Source: DASYKS01 sp031404815
GTDB lineage: Bacteria; Acidobacteriota; Thermoanaerobaculia; Multivoradales; UBA5704
NCBI GenBank assembly: GCA_031404815.1
Contig: JANNIH010000087.1
Coordinates: forward strand, 22,414-86,413
Reading direction: 5' to 3'
DNA length: 64,000 nt
Both the position numbers and the translations under genes were made by a program. Positions 34,709-43,185 of this stretch are shown one piece after another; position 1 is the stretch's first letter, and every line of letters starts with the position of its first letter. Below the pieces are notes generated by a model that worked only from the letters and a program-made list of their open reading frames with translations, made no database searches and was not told where the DNA came from.

Positions 34709-36492
34709 AGCCTGGCACCGCGGACATCCGGGCCGAGCGCATTCACGCTCGCTTGCGCTCGGCCCGCTGGTTCGGGATTGGCCGCTACCATCTCGAACGG
34801 TGGTCGATCGAAGAAGGCGCATGGCCGACCCAGGCGATCGCGGTCCTCGTGATCTCGCTTTTCGAGCCCTGGCTCTGGGGCTGGAGCTGGGCCGATGTGG
34901 GCTTGTCTCAAGGCATCGCCCAAATGTTGGTTTGGCTGGCCGTCGCCATCATTCTGGGCAACGCGTATCTGTTCCATCGACTGCTCAACCTACAAACGCC
35001 GCGCGACCTGACCGTGGCCCCATGGGTGTCCGTTCTTCGGACGTTGCTCGCGAGCCTGCCGTTGGCCGGGATGGTCGCGCTGCCCACCTGGGGTGGGCTC
35101 ATCAAGAAGCGTCCGCGATGGCCGTTCCGATCCCGGGCGGCCGAGTACCCTCAACTCCTGGTGCCTGTCGGGGGCGAGGCGGAGGCGCGCCGACCGAACA
35201 ACTGGCGGGCCTCGCAGCGCGTCCGGTTGACGCAGTTCGCCCTCCTGCCGAGCTTTCTTTCCGGCTTCCTCGCGCTGCTTTCCCTCGGCTTCGGCCTGGG
35301 ACGGCTGGGTGTTTTGCGTTCGACCCCTCCAGTCCTCGCAGGCTTCGCGGTTCTCCACCTTGCGAGCTATGCCTGCGCCCGCGTCGGCCTGCGCCAGGAA
35401 AGCGCGGAACGCCAGATGAGCCCCCGAACGGTTGCTGTGCGTCATGCGCTCGCCGCGTGCTGCCTCCTCCCCTTTCCGGGACCACTCGCGGCCTTCCTGT
35501 TGCGATTCCTCGAACGTTCCGAGCGAACCACCGACGGACTAGTCTGGAGAGCGTTCGCCGATCGGAGTGCGGAGCGGCGCTCGGCGGGCTTCCGCACAAT
35601 GGCCGAAGATCTCGCGCAGCGCAGAGCGGCGAGGGGACGTTGGCGACCCGCGTTCGGTCTTCCCGATTCGGCGCCGGCCCCAAGGGCGAGCCTCACCGCT
35701 GAGCGATGCCGCACCTTCCTGCGGCTGCAAGCCTTCCTTCTCGCGTTGGAAGCCGGGCTCCTGCCGCCCTTACTCCACGAGTTGAGCCGCCGATGGCCGG
35801 CTATGCGGCCGTTCGCCGGCGGAAGAGAAACAGCCCTAACCCTCGCCATCCTCGGGATCTCAGGTCTGGGCTTCGCGACCTGGCTCGCCCTGCTGCGGAA
35901 GAACGTTCGACTTCAGAACGAAACCGGCCGCGCCGGCCGCTTCAAGGACTCCGGCTTTTCCCTTGGGGTGACGTGCCTCGCGGTGGCGTTCGGTGTCCAA
36001 GCCGGACTCTACTTCTCTGGGCCCGAAGACTCTCGGCGGGTTTGGGCTCTTATTGCCTTGATCTGCGGGCTCGCAGCGATGTTTAAGTGGCTTCTGTCGA
36101 TGGGGGACCTGGTCGGGGGCCGCCAAGAGCGAAAGCCTTGGAACGCCGCATTCGCAGGGATCGCCGTCGCTTGGCTGGCCGCGCTGGTGACCCGGGAAGC
36201 TCTGTGGAGTCAGATCGCACTCCGCATACTCGCAACGGTCGCGCTCCTCTCCCCTATTTGGCATCTGCTCCTCGTCCGCGCCTACGGCAACTGGCTGTTC
36301 TGGCCTGTCTCTTGGAGACAGCTATTCGATCCCCGCTTTCCGGCCAGCCTCCGTTGGCGCCTTCGGCTGGTGGCGCTCGTGGCCGCCCTTCCGTTTGGCG
36401 GTTTGCTGGCCCCTCTATGGCCGTTCGTCCGCGCGCGGCTCGTACCGGCCACGACGCACGCTTGGTGGAAGATACGCCGGCCCCCCGCTTGA
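34705..36492 (+). CDS. Unrecognised multi-spanning membrane protein (paralogue B)
   Basis: A 595-residue protein with about 12-13 predicted transmembrane helices. It is a diverged paralogue of the preceding gene, with the same order of helices. LASLPLAGMVALPTW aligns with the third helix of A, the loop RQESAERQMSPRT aligns with A's RREVAARQLTGLR, and the ending AALPFGGLLAPLW... WWKI aligns with A's LPFGGLFLPFW...WWKV. The ATG at 34705 overlaps the previous stop (ATGA). An upstream in-frame GTG at 34678 would lie inside the preceding gene and is less likely. Last gene of the CHAT operon. Function unknown. Confidence 0.7.
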   Translation: MKPGTADIRAERIHARLRSARWFGIGRYHLERWSIEEGAWPTQAIAVLVISLFEPWLWGWSWADVGLSQGIAQMLVWLAVAIILGNAYLFHRLLNLQTPRDLTVAPWVSVLRTLLASLPLAGMVALPTWGGLIKKRPRWPFRSRAAEYPQLLVPVGGEAEARRPNNWRASQRVRLTQFALLPSFLSGFLALLSLGFGLGRLGVLRSTPPVLAGFAVLHLASYACARVGLRQESAERQMSPRTVAVRHALAACCLLPFPGPLAAFLLRFLERSERTTDGLVWRAFADRSAERRSAGFRTMAEDLAQRRAARGRWRPAFGLPDSAPAPRASLTAERCRTFLRLQAFLLALEAGLLPPLLHELSRRWPAMRPFAGGRETALTLAILGISGLGFATWLALLRKNVRLQNETGRAGRFKDSGFSLGVTCLAVAFGVQAGLYFSGPEDSRRVWALIALICGLAAMFKWLLSMGDLVGGRQERKPWNAAFAGIAVAWLAALVTREALWSQIALRILATVALLSPIWHLLLVRAYGNWLFWPVSWRQLFDPRFPASLRWRLRLVALVAALPFGGLLAPLWPFVRARLVPATTHAWWKIRRPPA

Positions 36493-36542
36493 AACCGAAG
36501 GGCCGGCCCCGAACAGGCTCGCGCTACGCCCCTCCCCTCCCC

Positions 36543-37118
36543 TTACTGACGGCAGACACCCCCTTCTTCCTCCTTCACCACCTCGGCGCGACCGCTCTGG
36601 GCATCGACTTCCACCTGCACCTGTTCGAATTTGGAGAGGATATCGACCAGATAGTAGGGCCGGTCGCCGCTGGCGTCGTGGAGGGCGATCGAGAGCACCT
36701 TCCCGGCGACCAAATCTGTCGCGATACCTCCCACTACGGCCGGTCCAAGAACCTCAGGACGGGGATCGAGGAAGGGAAAGCCGGTCCGGCAGGCGCGGCA
36801 GCGGTACTTCCACCGGCAGGTGCCGGACATGCCGGACACGGGAACGGAGTAGATGGACGACTGAAATCCGGCATTGTCAATAACCGTAACGACGTTCGAT
36901 GCGAAGTTGTCCCAAGCGAGCTGGCACGTGTTGTAGGCGTAATTGCTGGCCAGGGTGACCGTCTGCGTGTTGACGTCATCGCACTGGAAGGTGTAGGTCG
37001 TCTGCCCAAAGGCGTATCTCCAGACATGCTCGTCATCGCCGTTGCACCATTGGTCCGCATGCGCGGCACCCGGTGCGAGCAGCAGAGCCAGGGCGAACAT
37101 CTTCGACAGGTTTTTCAT
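36543..37118 (-). CDS. Secreted protein with PepSY-like C-terminus
   Basis: A 191-residue protein with a signal peptide (KMFALALLLAPGAAHA, cleavage before DQWCN). It has several Cys residues in the first 120 mature positions (NGDDEHVWRYAFGQTTYTF region; CRWKYRCRAC). The final 60 residues (VLSIALHDASGDRPYYLVDIL...QVQVEVDAQSGRAEVV) resemble one PepSY repeat. I chose the ATG at 37118, preceded by GGAGG. The longer open frame upstream is antisense to the next gene and not coding. It converges with the CHAT operon and diverges from the gene at 37354. Function unknown; periplasmic or extracellular. Confidence 0.65.
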   Translation of the reverse strand: MKNLSKMFALALLLAPGAAHADQWCNGDDEHVWRYAFGQTTYTFQCDDVNTQTVTLASNYAYNTCQLAWDNFASNVVTVIDNAGFQSSIYSVPVSGMSGTCRWKYRCRACRTGFPFLDPRPEVLGPAVVGGIATDLVAGKVLSIALHDASGDRPYYLVDILSKFEQVQVEVDAQSGRAEVVKEEEGGVCRQ

Positions 37119-37353
37119 CGCGACCTCCAGACAATCGAAACGAAGTGGTTCTCGCCGAACGTTCGAGCACCGCACACGGGCACCTACGAATCTCGGCCTT
37201 GTCGATCTCTGCGGGAATTGGCCGGAAACCCCCTCAAGAATCTTTCTCGACGCTCGTTTCGAACCCCGAGATGAGATCCTTGAGGGAGTCTGCGTGTCGA
37301 TTTCGCAGAACTGTTCGAGGCAGGTGTCACCGCATCGAGCGGACGGAGGAGCT

Positions 37354-38241
37354 ATGAATCGAGAACGGATCGAAGAGGCTTGGAAATGCTTGCTGGTCGG
37401 AGTGCTGCTACTTGGAGTCGCGAGCGCGCCGGGGTTCGCCGCGGAGCTGATCTTCGCGCCCGGCCCCCAAGGGGGCGGCGACGGAAGGTTTGCAATCGGC
37501 GATTCGCTCCTGGTGGGGGCACGTGGTCTGGCTCCCGGCGCGGCAGCCGACCTGCGGCTGCGCGATCCGAACGGTGCCACGGTCGCCGAACTGAGACTGC
37601 GTGCCGACAACGTGGGCGAGATTCCGCTCGATCTCCTCTGGCGCCGCACCGGCGTGGTCGGGTGCGACTGCAAGGGACGCGTTCAGCTCGATCCGGTGAC
37701 GTTTACCACCTTCGAGGAGGCCGAGCGCGCGCTCACCGGCGCGAAATGGACGGTGGAGCTGGTCTCGGGCACCGCGGTGCTCGACATTCTAGCCCTGACT
37801 CTGGAACCGACCCGTGACGTTCAAGTCTACGTGAGCGACGCCACCGGTTGCCCTCGGGGGCGGCTCGCTCCCGACGAAGACATCTACCTGACTTTTCGCG
37901 GCCCTAAGGCACCGACCAGCGCGCGGGTGTTTCTGGTCCCCGATCGCCCGACCTGGGACGATCTGCTACCGCTGGTCGAAGCCCGCGAGTCCGTCGGTCC
38001 GAGCGGCGAGGTGATCGGCGGCGACGACAGGCCGCTCTCGACTCACCTCATCTGGCTTGGCGATCCCAGGGGCCTGCGCAGCGGCTATTTCGCGGTCGTG
38101 GTGCGCACCGAAGTGGAGGACGCGGCACGAGAGCTCGGTCCCACCGATCTCCTGCTCGGGCACTGGAAGCGACCCTTCTACCGAGCGTTTGAAGCCGGGG
38201 TTCGGATCAACGATTGGGGCTGCACCGTGTTGCCCAACTAG
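37354..38241 (+). CDS. Secreted hypothetical protein
   Basis: A 295-residue protein with an N-terminal signal sequence (CLLVGVLLLGVASAPGFA, then AELIF). The mature part contains short beta-rich segments (DPNGATVAELRL, DVQVYVSDATGCP) suggesting two Ig-like/beta-sandwich modules, and ends with DWGCTVLPN. The ATG at 37354 has GGAGGAG 5 bases upstream; the open frame runs further back but is antisense to its neighbour. Its stop overlaps the stop of the kinase gene on the other strand by 4 bases. I do not recognise the family. Confidence 0.65.
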   Translation: MNRERIEEAWKCLLVGVLLLGVASAPGFAAELIFAPGPQGGGDGRFAIGDSLLVGARGLAPGAAADLRLRDPNGATVAELRLRADNVGEIPLDLLWRRTGVVGCDCKGRVQLDPVTFTTFEEAERALTGAKWTVELVSGTAVLDILALTLEPTRDVQVYVSDATGCPRGRLAPDEDIYLTFRGPKAPTSARVFLVPDRPTWDDLLPLVEARESVGPSGEVIGGDDRPLSTHLIWLGDPRGLRSGYFAVVVRTEVEDAARELGPTDLLLGHWKRPFYRAFEAGVRINDWGCTVLPN

Positions 38242-40904
38242 GGGCGAGAGGCGCGGAGACAGCGGGCGAGCGCGGCGCGTGCTTCTTCGATCCGCCGGTG
38301 GCCGGCGGGGAACGCCTCTTCGCGGATCGCCAGGGCGCGCCGGAGGTGCCCGAGGGCCTCCCCCTCCTCCCCGCGTTCGGCGAGCAGCTCGCCGAGCGGC
38401 AGTAGGGCAAAGGTGAGCGCCGGATCGCGCGGGCCCAGCGCCGCCTCTTGAATCGCCAGGCCTTCGCGCAGCAGCTCCTCGGCCTCACGAGCCTCGCCGC
38501 GGGCGCGGAGCACCGTGGCGAGCTGGAGCGCGGTACGCGCAATCTCGATATTCTTCGGGCCGAGCAACCGCCGCTGGAGGTCGAGCGCGCGGCGGCCGAG
38601 CCGCTCGGCGCCCAACGGATCGCCCGCGGCGAAATCTACCTTGGCGAGCAGCGACAGCGCCTCGGCGACCTGAGCGTGTTCCGGTCCAAAGGCTTTGCTG
38701 TAGATCGCGAGGGCCCGCCCCGCCGCGCGGCGGGAGAGCGGCAGGTCGCCTCCCTGGCGGGCCACCGTCGCCAGATTGAGCAAGGCGGTCGCGACATAGG
38801 GGTGATCGGCCCCGAGCACTTTCTCGCGCACGGCGACCGTCCGCTCCAGCAGCGCGAGCGCGCCCGCGGCATCGCCGCGATCGAACCGGACCGACGCCAG
38901 GTCGTTGAGCACGGTGAGGGACGCCGGATGATCCTCACCGAGCCGCGCGCGGCGCAGCGCGAGGACGGCGTTCAGCTCGGCTTCGGCCTCCACCAGCCGG
39001 CCGGCGCGGTAGAGGATCTGCGCGCGGGCATGGCGTACCTCGGCAACCGGAAGAGAATGCTCGCCGAACGCGCGCCGACGGATCGCGAGCGCTTCCCCGA
39101 GCCGCCGCTCCGCCTCGTCAACTCGGCCCCGTCCGACCTCCACCGAGGCGAGCCGGTAGAGCGTGGTCGCGCGATCGGGCGCATCGGCCGGCAGGCTCCG
39201 GCTCTCCAGATCGAGCGCCAGCAGAAGCTCCCGCGCCGCGCGCTCGTAGTCGCCGCGGTCGTCGTGAAGCTGCGCCAGATCGACCAACGCGCGCGCCACC
39301 TCGGCCGGCCCCTCCCGCTGCCGGCGCAGCTTGAGCGCATGGGTGAGCAGGCGTTCGGCCTCGGCGTAGTGGCCGAGCTGGCGGTAGACCCGGCCGATCG
39401 TGCCGGCGAGGGTCGCCTGGACCTGTGGCCCCATACCCGAATTTCGCTGCACCAGTAGGTCGCGACCGCCGCGGTCGAGGATCTCGCGCGCCGAGGGCTC
39501 GGCCCCGCGCGCCACGTTCGGATCGACCGCCTCGAACAGGCCGACCAGGAAGCTCGCCACCTGTTCCGTGCGCGCCTGTTCGAGCCGTGCCCGGCGCATT
39601 TGAAAGACGGTCGAGACCAAGCCGGCGATCAACGCCAGCAGCACAAGGCCGGCCGCCGCGACCGGAACGCGATGGCGGATAACGAACCGCCCGGCGCGAT
39701 AGAGCCCCGAATCTCCGCGCGCCGCGATCGTTTGCCCGGCCAGATGCCTACGCAGATCTTCGGCGAGCTGCTCGACCGACGGATAGCGGCGGTGGGGCTC
39801 TTTGCGCAGCGCCTGGGCGACGATTGTGTCGAGATCGCCGCGCAGCCGCCTTCGGAGCTTTCCCGGGCTGCTTCTCCGGAGCGCCGCGACCCGCTCGGCC
39901 CGTGGGCTTCCTGCGTCTGCCGCCACCGCTTCCGGGTCGCCAACCGCGACACTCACCAGGGTGGCCGTGGTGTGACGAACCTGCCGCTCCATCTCGGCGG
40001 GGCGCAAGCCACGCAGAGCGAACACCGGCCGACCGGCGAGCAGAACGTACAGCAGCGCGCCGAGCGAATAGAGATCGGTCGCCGTGGTGAGCGCCTCCCC
40101 CGCCAGCTGCTCCGGGCTCGCGTATTCCGGAGTGAGCAGGCGCTCCCCCGCTTGAGTGAGCCCCTCCCGGTCGTCGTCGAGCACCTTTGCGATGCCGAAG
40201 TCGAGCAGCTTGGGAACCCCTTCGGCCGAGACCAGAATGTTTCCGGGCTTGAGGTCGCGGTGGATGACCAACCGGCGATGGGCGTAGGCCACCGCTTCGC
40301 AGACGCCCAAGAACAGCTCGATCCGCTGCTCGACCGAGAGGCGCAACCGGTCGCAGTGCGCATCGATCGGCTCTCCCTCGATCCGTTCGAGCACGAAATA
40401 GGGGGTGCCGTCCGCGGCGGTGCCGGCATCGAACACCCGCGCGATGTTCGGGTGGGTGAGCGTCGCCAAGATCCGCCGCTCCTCGATCAGCCGCTCGCGA
40501 TCGCGGCGTGAGGAGAAGCGCCGATCGACCATCTTGAGCGCGACTTCGAGCGGAAACCCCTCCTCCTCGCGGGTCGCGAGGTAGACCGTCCCGAGCCCAC
40601 CGCGGCCGAGCTCGCGGATCAGCCGATACGGCCCTACACTACCGAGCGCCCCCTCTCCCGTCCCGCCGACAGTGGAACCTTCCGACTCCCCCGCCAGCCA
40701 CCCCGAGGCGCGAGAGACGATGTCCGCGACCGGATCGTTCGCCGCCGCGCCATGCCCCTCCGCCTCGGCGAGCAGCGCCGCGAGCTCCTGGGCGAGCGCC
40801 GGGTCTTCCGCCATCAGCTCGGCGACGATTCGCCCCGCCTGCTCCGGAAACTCCATCGCGCGGTCGAAGCGCTCGGCGAGGCGCCGCCACCCTTGAGGTT
40901 CCAT
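38238..40904 (-). CDS. Membrane Ser/Thr protein kinase with TPR ectodomain
   Basis: An 888-residue protein. Residues 1-80 are a helical leader. Residues 93-395 are a Pkn-type kinase: G-loop GRGGLGTV, ATP Lys124 in VALKMV, HRDLKPGN with catalytic Asp217, DFG at 235-237, and TPEYASPEQ. One transmembrane helix lies near 415-435. From about 460 onward come ten or so TPRs. The gene starts one base inside the stop of the ECF sigma factor gene (overlap at 40904), so the two are translated together. Such pairs are common in Acidobacteria, Planctomycetes and Xanthomonadales, and the kinase is thought to control the sigma factor or signal in parallel with it. Confidence 0.93.
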   Translation of the reverse strand: MEPQGWRRLAERFDRAMEFPEQAGRIVAELMAEDPALAQELAALLAEAEGHGAAANDPVADIVSRASGWLAGESEGSTVGGTGEGALGSVGPYRLIRELGRGGLGTVYLATREEEGFPLEVALKMVDRRFSSRRDRERLIEERRILATLTHPNIARVFDAGTAADGTPYFVLERIEGEPIDAHCDRLRLSVEQRIELFLGVCEAVAYAHRRLVIHRDLKPGNILVSAEGVPKLLDFGIAKVLDDDREGLTQAGERLLTPEYASPEQLAGEALTTATDLYSLGALLYVLLAGRPVFALRGLRPAEMERQVRHTTATLVSVAVGDPEAVAADAGSPRAERVAALRRSSPGKLRRRLRGDLDTIVAQALRKEPHRRYPSVEQLAEDLRRHLAGQTIAARGDSGLYRAGRFVIRHRVPVAAAGLVLLALIAGLVSTVFQMRRARLEQARTEQVASFLVGLFEAVDPNVARGAEPSAREILDRGGRDLLVQRNSGMGPQVQATLAGTIGRVYRQLGHYAEAERLLTHALKLRRQREGPAEVARALVDLAQLHDDRGDYERAARELLLALDLESRSLPADAPDRATTLYRLASVEVGRGRVDEAERRLGEALAIRRRAFGEHSLPVAEVRHARAQILYRAGRLVEAEAELNAVLALRRARLGEDHPASLTVLNDLASVRFDRGDAAGALALLERTVAVREKVLGADHPYVATALLNLATVARQGGDLPLSRRAAGRALAIYSKAFGPEHAQVAEALSLLAKVDFAAGDPLGAERLGRRALDLQRRLLGPKNIEIARTALQLATVLRARGEAREAEELLREGLAIQEAALGPRDPALTFALLPLGELLAERGEEGEALGHLRRALAIREEAFPAGHRRIEEARAALARCLRASRP

Positions 40905-41521
40905 CAGGCGCTCCGGCGGAGCTGACGCGCGAGCCAGGCGCGCGCCAGCTTGAGATCGCGCTCGACGGTCGCGTGGGACAGACCGAGGTGCCGCCCGGTC
41001 TCTTCGATCGTCATACCGGCGAAGTAGCGGAGCTCGACCACCTGGGCGCGCCGGGAATCGAGCGCCCCGAGTCGGACCAACGCAGAATCGAGCGCGAGGA
41101 AGTCCTCCTCCGCCTCGGCGCCGCCCAAAGGGTCTTCGACCGCCGCCCCCGCGATCAACTCAAGCGGGCGAACACCCCCGCCGCGCTTTTCGGCCTGGCG
41201 CCGCCGCGCTTCATCGACCAGAACCTGGCGCATCACGCGCGCGGCAATCGCGAAAAAGTGGCTCCGCCCCTCCCAGCGGATCTCCGCCCCGGCGAGCCGG
41301 AAATACGCCTCGTGTACGAGCGCCGTCGCCTGGAGCGTCCACTGCCCGGCATCGCGCAGCAGCTGCGCCCGGGCCAAGGAGCGCAGCTCGTCGTAGACCA
41401 GCGGCACCAGGCGATCGAACGCCGCGCGGTCGCCCTGCTGCCAGGCTTCGAGCAGGACTGTCACCTCGGCCCCGGCAGGGCGAGGCGCAGCCTCGACAGA
41501 CGAATCGTGAGGTCGGCGCAT
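40904..41521 (-). CDS. ECF-type RNA polymerase sigma factor
   Basis: A 205-residue sigma factor of the group that pairs with Pkn kinases (TIGR02999-like). Region 2 includes DELRSLARAQL and WTLQATALVHEAYFRL. Region 4 has AQVVELRYFAGMTIEETGRHLGLSHATVERDLKLARAWL, a helix-turn-helix for the -35 element. It is missing the adjacent anti-sigma gene of classical ECF factors; the overlapping kinase takes that place. The 377-base upstream region separates it from the divergent gene at 41899. Confidence 0.92.
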   Translation of the reverse strand: MRRPHDSSVEAAPRPAGAEVTVLLEAWQQGDRAAFDRLVPLVYDELRSLARAQLLRDAGQWTLQATALVHEAYFRLAGAEIRWEGRSHFFAIAARVMRQVLVDEARRRQAEKRGGGVRPLELIAGAAVEDPLGGAEAEEDFLALDSALVRLGALDSRRAQVVELRYFAGMTIEETGRHLGLSHATVERDLKLARAWLARQLRRSA

Positions 41522-41898
41522 CAGGTTTCGAGTCCTGCGGCGGAGTGTGGCACTTGCACCGGCCCGAGCTCAAGCAGCCACGCGATGTGACTGACTTTCC
41601 GGGGTCGGGCTGAACGCGAGGTCGTCCAGGCCGACTTCGACCGGCACTTCGTCGGAGGTGAAGTCGATCGTGGAAACCGAGATGGACCGCGACCGTGCCA
41701 GCAGTCGTCAGAAAACTCGCCTCCGCGGCAAACACCTCTTGGCAGCAGGACGCACGTTTCCGGAGGTGGAAATGCCAGTTCCAAAAAGACGTCTCCTTGG
41801 CACGCCCCGTGGCCCGCCGGTTGCCCCAATCCAATGGGCATCACTCGGCTCGCTCACCCGTTCCCAACGCTTCTACTCTCACCAAAGGAGACTTCACA
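41522..41898. other. 377-base divergent intergenic region with a gene remnant
   Basis: Lies between the leftward ECF sigma gene and the rightward gene at 41899 and should hold both promoters, none of which I could pick with confidence. Part of it (41570-41690) reads as the 3' end of a leftward coding sequence, listed separately. An AAAGGAG ribosome site at 41884-41890 belongs to the rightward gene. Confidence 0.5.
41570..41690 (-). pseudogene. Remnant of the C-terminus of a leftward secreted-type protein
   Basis: Leftward from about 41690 one frame reads SISVSTIDFTSDEVPVEVGL and then DDLAFSPTPESQSHRVAA, followed by a TGA at 41570-41572. The acidic, Val-rich, Ser/Thr-rich composition and the 'DDLAFSP' ending look like the C-terminus of an extracellular beta-sandwich protein rather than a chance frame. 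A TGA interrupts the frame about 12 codons further upstream and no start is available. I infer a decayed 3' end. Confidence 0.35.
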
Positions 41899-42270
41899 AT
41901 GGCCGATCAACGGATCGATACGACGAATCTCGCCGCCGTCCTGGCGACCAATCCTGGCCTGGCCGTCACTCAGGCAGGCCTCACCGGCATCATCGCCGGC
42001 ACCATTCGCACCAACGGCGGTTGCATCCAGGTGCTGCGCTACGGCGACAGCTCCAAAGACCTCGACTATGTGCTCTTCGACAGCGGTGACACGCTGTCCA
42101 GCGCCAGCGCGACCAACTTGAACGACTTTGCCCAGGTCCTGCTGGAAGCGGCGAACCATGGACACCGGGTCACCTTCTGCCGAGATACCGCCGGCAAGCG
42201 CATCTTCATGGTCAACCTCTGGCCCTGCGGCTGTACCTGCCGTGACGGCAAGAACATCACTGCCGGCTAA
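41899..42270 (+). CDS. Hypothetical protein with C-terminal Cys cluster
   Basis: A 123-residue protein starting at ATG 41899 with AAAGGAG 8 bases upstream; the in-frame extension upstream is not convincing. The body is Ala/Thr/Asn-rich (LAAVLATNPGLAVTQAGLTGIIAGTI). It has Cys at GGCIQ and FCRD, and a compact PCGCTC near the end that could bind metal or be modified. No signal peptide. Family not recognised. It is divergent from the ECF sigma/kinase pair, so it may be a target of that sigma factor (inference only). Confidence 0.6.
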   Translation: MADQRIDTTNLAAVLATNPGLAVTQAGLTGIIAGTIRTNGGCIQVLRYGDSSKDLDYVLFDSGDTLSSASATNLNDFAQVLLEAANHGHRVTFCRDTAGKRIFMVNLWPCGCTCRDGKNITAG

Positions 42271-42514
42271 GAGGGTGCGTCGGCGTGGTCTGACGCCCAC
42301 AGGCTTCACGCGGTCGGTGGCCGGACAGCACCGACCGCTTCATGCCGGCCCGGAACGGCAGCGCCGCCTCACCGACGTTCCGGCGACCTCGACCGGAAGC
42401 CGGGTCGGCCCGATGTGCTCGAAATCGATGACCGCCGAGGTGCCGCGGGCGATCTTCACGGAGGCGGAATCGGCTCGGGGTCGGCTCAACGCGTGTCGAC
42501 CACCGAGTCGGTGC

Positions 42515-42548
42515 TTGCCATCACGCTCGCCGTGTGTACAATACACAC
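42515..42548 (+). promoter_or_regulatory. hicAB promoter with overlapping operator
   Basis: TTGCCA (42515-42520) and TACAAT (42537-42542) are separated by 16 bases. A perfect 7-bp inverted repeat GTGTGTA / TACACAC (42532-42538 and 42542-42548) around CAA covers the -10 box. The ATG of hicA is at 42550, about where transcription should start, so the message would be leaderless. The repeat is a likely site for autorepression by HicB. Confidence 0.6.
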
Positions 42549-42549
42549 C

Positions 42550-42732
42550 ATGAGTAGCCAAGACCTGATTGCAGAGCTCAAAGCCGATGGCTGGGCGCTG
42601 GATCGGATCAGCGGTTCCCATCACATGTTCAAGCACGCCACCAAACCCGGCACGGTGGTTGTGCCGCATCCCAAGAAAGACCTGGGCAAGGGCTTGGTCA
42701 ACGCGATCCGCAAGCAAGCCGGCCTGAAGTAG
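42550..42732 (+). CDS. hicA: HicA-type mRNA interferase toxin
   Basis: A 60-residue basic protein of the HicA/YcfA dsRBD-like fold: SSQDLIAELKADGWALDRISGSHHMFKH contains the conserved Gly-Trp and the catalytic His in GSHHMF, followed by the VVPHPKKDLGKGLVNAIRKQAGL ending. HicA cleaves mRNA/tmRNA unless HicB binds it. No ribosome site is visible upstream of the ATG, in line with leaderless translation. HicB follows after 9 bases. Confidence 0.92.
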   Translation: MSSQDLIAELKADGWALDRISGSHHMFKHATKPGTVVVPHPKKDLGKGLVNAIRKQAGLK

Positions 42733-42741
42733 GAGGTGACC

Positions 42742-43146
42742 ATGCGTTACCCGATTGCGATCGAACCCGGCGACGCGAAGCACGCCTACGGTGTGGTCGT
42801 GCCGGACCTTCCCGGCTGTTTCTCGGCGGGCGATACGCTCGATGAGGCGATTGCCAACGCTCCCGAGGCCATCGCCCTATGGCTGGAGGATGTGGTGGAG
42901 CGCGGCGAGGTTGCGCCCGCCGCCAAGCCGATCGAGAGGCACCGGGAGAACTCGGAGTTCGACGGCTGGATCTGGGCGGTGGTCGAAGTGGACTTGTCGC
43001 ACCTGTCGGACAAGGCGGAGCGTATCAACATCACGCTTCCCAGCCGCCTCCTGGCACGCGTGGATGCGCGAGCCAAGAAGATCGGCGACACAAGGAGCGG
43101 CTTCCTGGCGCGGGCGGCGATGGAGGCGCTGGCCCACGGTACCTAA
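42742..43146 (+). CDS. hicB: HicB-type antitoxin with ribbon-helix-helix domain
   Basis: A 134-residue protein. The N-terminal partial RNase H-like fold (AYGVVVPDLPGCFSAGDTLDEAIANA) neutralises HicA. The C-terminal segment INITLPSRLLARVDARAKKIGDTRSGFLARAAMEAL is a ribbon-helix-helix that would bind the operator at 42532-42548. I chose the ATG at 42742, 5 bases after AGGAGG (42731-42736). The GTG at 42736 lies within that ribosome site and is rejected. Confidence 0.92.
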   Translation: MRYPIAIEPGDAKHAYGVVVPDLPGCFSAGDTLDEAIANAPEAIALWLEDVVERGEVAPAAKPIERHRENSEFDGWIWAVVEVDLSHLSDKAERINITLPSRLLARVDARAKKIGDTRSGFLARAAMEALAHGT

Positions 43147-43185
43147 ACGGCCGTCCATCTCGGCCGCCTCGCATATAGTCGCCCT

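Noticed and set aside
37119..37673. N-terminal extension of the leftward gene 36543-37118
   Set aside because: Antisense to the gene at 37354 and without protein character; signal peptide and ribosome site place the start at 37118.
42736..42741. GTG start for HicB at 42736
   Set aside because: It overlaps the AGGAGG ribosome site that serves the ATG at 42742.
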